In this document: positions 60,439 through 64,000 of the stretch, in pieces | How positions within the stretch are numbered: position 1 is the stretch's first letter | Layout of the letters: every line of letters starts with the position of its first letter | Origin: Betaproteobacteria bacterium | GTDB taxonomy: Bacteria > Pseudomonadota > Gammaproteobacteria > Burkholderiales > SG8-41 | NCBI GenBank assembly: GCA_947486575.1 | Contig: CANKUB010000005.1 | Coordinates: forward strand, 1-64,000 | DNA: 64,000 nucleotides | Reading direction: 5' to 3' | Program-made: the position numbers and the translations under genes | Notes under the pieces: generated by a model | The model's input: only the letters and a program-made list of their open reading frames with translations | The model's database searches: none | What the model was told of the DNA's origin: nothing

Positions 60439-60984
60439 TTAACGCGCTGGAATACGCCACAGATAAATGAAGGACGAGCCCACCTGCTCGGTATCTTCCG
60501 GGTACCAGTCGTCCATATCGAACGCGTGCGACACAATGCGTGAGCCTGGCTTGAGTTCTTTCTGCAGCTTTGGCCGCAGCTTGAGATTCAGACCCGTCAG
60601 CAAATACAGTGTCACCACGGTAGCTTCGCTGATATCGGCTTCAAACAAATCGCCTTCGATAAATCGCACACGGTCGTTAGCCCCGGTGCGCTCGGCCAGT
60701 TCACGCGCTTCTTTGATGCGCTCGGGATCAATGTCTATGCCCACACCGCGCGCACCGAATTGTCGTGCTGCTGTCACCACAAATCGCCCGTCGCCGCAGC
60801 CGAGGTCATACACAATATCGTTGCGGGTTACTTTGGCGAGCTTCAACATTTGCGTAACGACCTGAAAATCGGACGGCACAAAAATCACATCGGGCGTGGC
60901 CGACGCACGTTGAGCCAAAACATCAAACCCAGAACCCGCAAGACCTGCTCCAGCAAGCGCGCCCAAGAAATATCTGCGCTGCAT
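60439..60984 (-). CDS. Exported class I methyltransferase-like protein
   Basis: A 181-residue protein with a Tat- or Sec-like signal (MQRRYFLGALAGAGLAGSGF) followed by a clear SAM-methyltransferase fold: IVYDLGCGDGRFVVTAARQF (motif I), GVGIDIDPERIKEAR (acidic loop) and VVTLYLLTGLNLKLRPKL. A methyltransferase with an export signal is odd, since SAM is cytoplasmic; the signal may be a membrane anchor facing in. GGAGCAC precedes ATG 60984. The frame continues upstream through a copy of the A-rich repeat, but that part is unlikely to be used. It heads soxXYZA. Confidence 0.8.
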   Translation of the reverse strand: MQRRYFLGALAGAGLAGSGFDVLAQRASATPDVIFVPSDFQVVTQMLKLAKVTRNDIVYDLGCGDGRFVVTAARQFGARGVGIDIDPERIKEARELAERTGANDRVRFIEGDLFEADISEATVVTLYLLTGLNLKLRPKLQKELKPGSRIVSHAFDMDDWYPEDTEQVGSSFIYLWRIPAR

Positions 60985-61042
60985 CATGTGCTCCGTTAGA
61001 ATATTGTACCTATTATGCCGTAGTCCCAGAAAAATAAAAACC

Positions 61043-61060
61043 AATAAAAACAAATACTTA
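61043..61060 (+). repeat. 18-bp A-rich dispersed motif, copy 19
   Basis: Exact consensus AATAAAAACAAATACTTA, with an extra AATAAAAACC block on its left, in the divergent region of the methyltransferase and MBL genes. Confidence 0.9.
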
Positions 61061-61107
61061 CGTACCGGCGGGAAAGCTGCCCGCATAGTCAACGTCAAGG
61101 TGGAAAG

Positions 61108-61986
61108 ATGCAAAGCGAAATCAAACTGTGGTCAATACTCGGCAATTCGCAAAAGCTCGATGGCGGTGCGATGTTCGGCAATGCGCCGCGCGCGGTGTGG
61201 GCGCGCTGGATCAAACCCGATGCGGAAAATCGCGTGCCGCTGGCATGCCGCGCGCTGCTCGCCACCGGTATCAACAACAAGACGATACTGTTTGAAACCG
61301 GCATCGGCGTATTTTTTGAACCCAAGTTCAAGGAACGCTACGGCGTGGTTGAAGATGAGCACGTGCTGCTTAATTCGCTCGCCAAAGCGGGCTTCACGCA
61401 CGAGGATATCGACGCGGTGGTGCTGTCACATCTGCACTTTGATCACGCGGGCGGATTGCTGACGCCGTGGCAGGCGGATACCGCGCCTGAATTATTGTTT
61501 CCAAAAGCAAAATTTATTGTCGGGCGTGAGTGCTGGGAGCGCGCTCTAAAGCCGCACCCGCGCGACCGGGCATCGTTCATTCCTGAATTGCCAGCGCTGC
61601 TCGAAGCGACAGGCAGGCTGGAAATTATCGATGGCGATCACTCGCTCACACTGGGTCCACAGGTGCGTTTTGAATACAGCCACGGCCATACACCGGGGCT
61701 GCTGGTGGCAACCATCGGTGGTGAAAATAACCAGGGCGGCGTAACGTTTTGCAGTGACATGATTCCCGGTCGCCCGTGGGTGCATGTGCCGATCACCATG
61801 GGCTACGACCGTTACCCTGAAATGTTGATCGATGAAAAAATGCGTTTTCTTGACGACAAACTTGCGCGCGGCACACGGCTGTTTTTCACGCACGACCCGG
61901 TCTGCGCGATGGCATCGGTGACGCGTGATGGCGGCCGCTACGGTACAGCGAATGAGATGACGGAACTGAGCGGGCTGGTTTGCTAA
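61108..61986 (+). CDS. MBL-fold metallo-hydrolase
   Basis: A 292-residue metallo-beta-lactamase-fold hydrolase with the metal motif [10 protein letters not shown] (~112-121), a further His in [10 protein letters not shown], the bridging Asp in CSDMIPG and a final His in FFTHDPVCA. The set is complete, so it should be active. It may act on lactones, thioesters or organophosphates; nearby sox genes might suggest a persulfide dioxygenase, but the sequence is not of the ETHE1 type. GGTGGAAAG precedes the ATG. Confidence 0.88.
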   Translation: MQSEIKLWSILGNSQKLDGGAMFGNAPRAVWARWIKPDAENRVPLACRALLATGINNKTILFETGIGVFFEPKFKERYGVVEDEHVLLNSLAKAGFTHEDIDAVVLSHLHFDHAGGLLTPWQADTAPELLFPKAKFIVGRECWERALKPHPRDRASFIPELPALLEATGRLEIIDGDHSLTLGPQVRFEYSHGHTPGLLVATIGGENNQGGVTFCSDMIPGRPWVHVPITMGYDRYPEMLIDEKMRFLDDKLARGTRLFFTHDPVCAMASVTRDGGRYGTANEMTELSGLVC

Positions 61987-62020
61987 CTTTTCTCATAAAA
62001 ACTCTCCAGAGGTATCACCC

Positions 62021-63109
62021 ATGAAAATCGTAGACGTCAAAACCTATTCGGCGGTTTATCCGGTTAAGCAGCCTTTCTCGAACGCCATGCGTACCACGCG
62101 CGAGCGCGCATTCGGCATTGTTGAAATCACCACCGACAGTGGTATTACCGGCTGGGGCGAAGGCGCCACGCTGCCTGCGCGCCGCGCGATCGATACGCAC
62201 GTTATTGGCCGCAGCCCGTTCGATAACGAGGTAATCTGGGAAGCGCTGCACTATCAGGGGACGGATACAGCGGCCATCAGCGCCATCGACATCGCGCTGT
62301 GGGACATCATGGGCAAGGCGCTCAATCAGCCCATCTGTAACTTGCTGGGCGGCGCGTTTCGCACCCGCGTTCAGGCGTACGCGACCGGCCTTTTCCGTCG
62401 CAATGTCCCCGATCACACTGCGGCTCTGGTCGCCGAAGCCCGTGGCTACGCTGATCAGGGCTTCAAGGCGATGAAAATGAAAGTCGGCTTCGGCCCTGAT
62501 TACGACATCAAGAATGTGGCCGCCGTGCGTCGCGCCATCGGTGAAGACATACTGTTCGCTGTCGATGCCAATTGTGGCTATGACCGGGGCTCCGCCATCG
62601 CGGTCGGCCAGCGGCTGGCGGAAAACAACCTGCTGTGGTTTGAAGAGCCGATCAGCGCCGACGATGTTGAAGGCTACATTGAAATTCGCCGCGCCTTGAA
62701 GATGCGCATTTCCGGTGCCGAGCAGTTGCGTGGCCGTTGGGCTTTTCGCCGCATGATTCAGGAAGGCGCGCTGGATATTATTCAGCCCGACATCTGCGTG
62801 TGCGGCGGTTTTACCGAGTACCGCAAAATCGCCGCCATGGCAAGCGCCAATCACGTGAGAGTGATTCCGCACATGTTCGGCACAGCGATTCGCCTTGCCG
62901 CAACACTGCACTTGCTGGCGGCAGCGCCTGATTCACCGCGCGCGCATGAGCCATTCCCCGCGTTGCTGGAGTACGACATGAGCGAAAACGCCCTGCGCAC
63001 ACAGCTCGCCAAAGAATCCATCACCCACACCGACGGCGTGGTGGCTGTGCCGCAAGGTCCGGGGCTTGGCATTGAAATCAACCGTGATGTGTTGAAGCAA
63101 TACAGTTAG
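62021..63109 (+). CDS. Enolase-superfamily enzyme (mandelate racemase/muconate lactonizing type)
   Basis: A 362-residue enzyme. The catalytic Lys pair lies in KAMKMKVGFG, metal ligands in FAVDANCGYD, FEEPISADD and GAEQLRG, and the second Lys position is replaced by the PDICVCGG region typical of cycloisomerases. Likely reactions are muconate cycloisomerisation or sugar-acid/dipeptide racemisation. It stands 34 bases behind the MBL gene, and a hydrolase acting on a lactone product would fit. A Bug receptor follows, so the three may form an uptake-and-use unit. Confidence 0.88.
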   Translation: MKIVDVKTYSAVYPVKQPFSNAMRTTRERAFGIVEITTDSGITGWGEGATLPARRAIDTHVIGRSPFDNEVIWEALHYQGTDTAAISAIDIALWDIMGKALNQPICNLLGGAFRTRVQAYATGLFRRNVPDHTAALVAEARGYADQGFKAMKMKVGFGPDYDIKNVAAVRRAIGEDILFAVDANCGYDRGSAIAVGQRLAENNLLWFEEPISADDVEGYIEIRRALKMRISGAEQLRGRWAFRRMIQEGALDIIQPDICVCGGFTEYRKIAAMASANHVRVIPHMFGTAIRLAATLHLLAAAPDSPRAHEPFPALLEYDMSENALRTQLAKESITHTDGVVAVPQGPGLGIEINRDVLKQYS

Positions 63110-63147
63110 CGCCGTAGTCTGCGCACGACATTCGAGGAGCAAACTTC

Positions 63148-64000
63148 ATGTTTCGCTATCTTCACTATCTCGGCAAACTCAGGATGCGTGTAGCTGGCGC
63201 GTTACTCTTGCTGCCCATGCAAAATGCCAGCGCGGCCGAAGCGGCTTATCCGCTGCGCCCCATTCGTCTGATCGTGCCGTTTGTCGCGGGCGGCGGTACC
63301 GATCTGCTGGCGCGGCTGGTTTCCGCTCGTCTCAGCGACCGCTTGGGGCAGCAGGTTGTGGTGGATAACCGCGGCGGCGCAGGCAGCGTGCTCGGCACGC
63401 AGATACTTGCAAAGGCTCTGCCTGACGGCTACACACTCGGCTTGATGGATACGGCATTTGCCATCAATCCCTCGTTGGTGGATAAGCTGCCCTATGATGC
63501 TGAGCGCGATTTCGCTTTTGTCGCCATCATTGCCACCTCGCCTTCGCTACTGGTGACGCATCCCGGTTTGAAAGTGCGCACGTTGCAAGAGCTGATTGCC
63601 GCAGCGAAAAAAAGTCCCGGCAAGATCACCTCCGCCTCTGCGGGTGTGGGTTCGTCCAGCCATCTCACCACGGAGATGCTGAAGGTGGCTGCCAAAATTG
63701 ATATTCTGCACGTGCCTTACAAAGGCGCGGGTGCCGCTATACTTGATGTCATTGGTGGCCATGCCGATCTTTGCATCGTGGTGCCGGGCGCGGTAATGCC
63801 GCAGATACAGGCTGGCGCGCTGATTCCGCTGGCGATTACCGGCAAGGCTCCGCACGCCACGCTGCCCGCAGTTCCTACGTTCGCTAGTGCCGGGCTACCC
63901 AGTGTTAATCCAGAGGCGTTTCGTTTTATCGTCGCGCCAGCTGGTATATCACCGGCAATTCAAAAGAAACTGGGCGACACCCTCGGCACATTCATGGGCG
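63148..64000 (+). CDS. Bug-family periplasmic solute receptor (partial)
   Basis: About 284 residues are visible; the C-terminus runs off the right edge. GAGGAG precedes ATG 63148. Signal core VAGALLLLPMQNASAAE. Ligand loops PFVAGGGTDLLAR and ASAGVGSSSHLTTEML are canonical. It is probably co-transcribed with the enolase-superfamily and MBL genes, 38 bases upstream, suggesting that it binds their substrate. Confidence 0.92.
   Translation, partial: MFRYLHYLGKLRMRVAGALLLLPMQNASAAEAAYPLRPIRLIVPFVAGGGTDLLARLVSARLSDRLGQQVVVDNRGGAGSVLGTQILAKALPDGYTLGLMDTAFAINPSLVDKLPYDAERDFAFVAIIATSPSLLVTHPGLKVRTLQELIAAAKKSPGKITSASAGVGSSSHLTTEMLKVAAKIDILHVPYKGAGAAILDVIGGHADLCIVVPGAVMPQIQAGALIPLAITGKAPHATLPAVPTFASAGLPSVNPEAFRFIVAPAGISPAIQKKLGDTLGTFMG

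Overview
The window is chromosomal DNA from a GC-rich betaproteobacterium, probably an environmental, aerobic, sulfur-oxidising heterotroph related to Burkholderiales. This is inferred from gene order: dacA-dat-ybeD-lipB-lipA, argB-HAD-slmA, gpmI-rhodanese-grxC-secB-gpsA, comF/bioBFHCD, a full aa3-oxidase assembly cluster, and many Bug-type solute receptors. No rRNA, tRNA, CRISPR array or insertion sequence was seen. Both ends cut a gene: lipA on the left and a Bug receptor on the right.

Layout. 1-5.0 kb: lipoate synthesis and wall genes on the minus strand (dacA, dat, ybeD, lipB, lipA), interrupted by three plus-strand genes, one of them a short Thx-like ribosomal protein. 5.0-6.2 kb: an ECF sigma/zinc-finger anti-sigma pair diverging from a small heat-shock gene with a sigma-32-type promoter. 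6.3-17.7 kb: housekeeping genes (argB, slmA, moeB-like, ctpA, envC, gpmI, rhodanese, glutaredoxin, secB, gpsA, thioesterase). 17.8-19.3 kb: a small accessory island with a Fic toxin, a VbhA-type antitoxin, an HTH gene and a J-domain fragment. 19.4-25.1 kb: trmL and comF, then the compact biotin operon bioBFHCD. 25.4-34.6 kb: cytochrome c oxidase (coxB, coxA, ctaG, coxC) with assembly factors (SURF1, two SCO-like proteins, heme A and heme O synthases). 34.6-48.3 kb: an accessory region rich in Bug receptors, with two MFS transporters, a luciferase-like monooxygenase and a FimV-like protein. 48.6-53.4 kb: a 2-oxoacid:acceptor oxidoreductase operon. 53.5-60.4 kb: a split sox locus (soxCD-like on plus, soxXYZA on minus) with a dioxygenase and two Bug receptors between. 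60.4-64 kb: an exported methyltransferase-like protein, an MBL hydrolase, an enolase-superfamily enzyme and another Bug receptor.

Two observations stand out. First, the glutaredoxin gene at 14476-14733 is intact except for an in-frame TGA exactly where the first Cys of the CPYC active site belongs. It is followed by a short hairpin whose geometry resembles a bacterial SECIS element, so this may be a selenocysteine glutaredoxin. Second, an A-rich 18-bp sequence (consensus AATAAAAACAAATASTTA, invariant AAACAA and terminal TTA) occurs at least 19 times in both orientations. It sits mostly in very short intergenic gaps, twice inside genes, and once as the signal-peptide codons of envC. It is not a palindrome and does not track gene orientation, so a DNA-level role or a spreading mini-repeat is more likely than a translation signal.

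The respiratory and sulfur genes fit together. Sox proteins would oxidise reduced sulfur in the periplasm and pass electrons via c-type cytochromes to the oxidase encoded here. The KorAB-type enzyme with its FAD/NAD(P)/Fe-S partner could link 2-oxoacid oxidation to reduced carriers. Ten Bug receptors with no TctA/TctB membrane genes nearby suggest heavy use of organic-acid scavenging or sensing.
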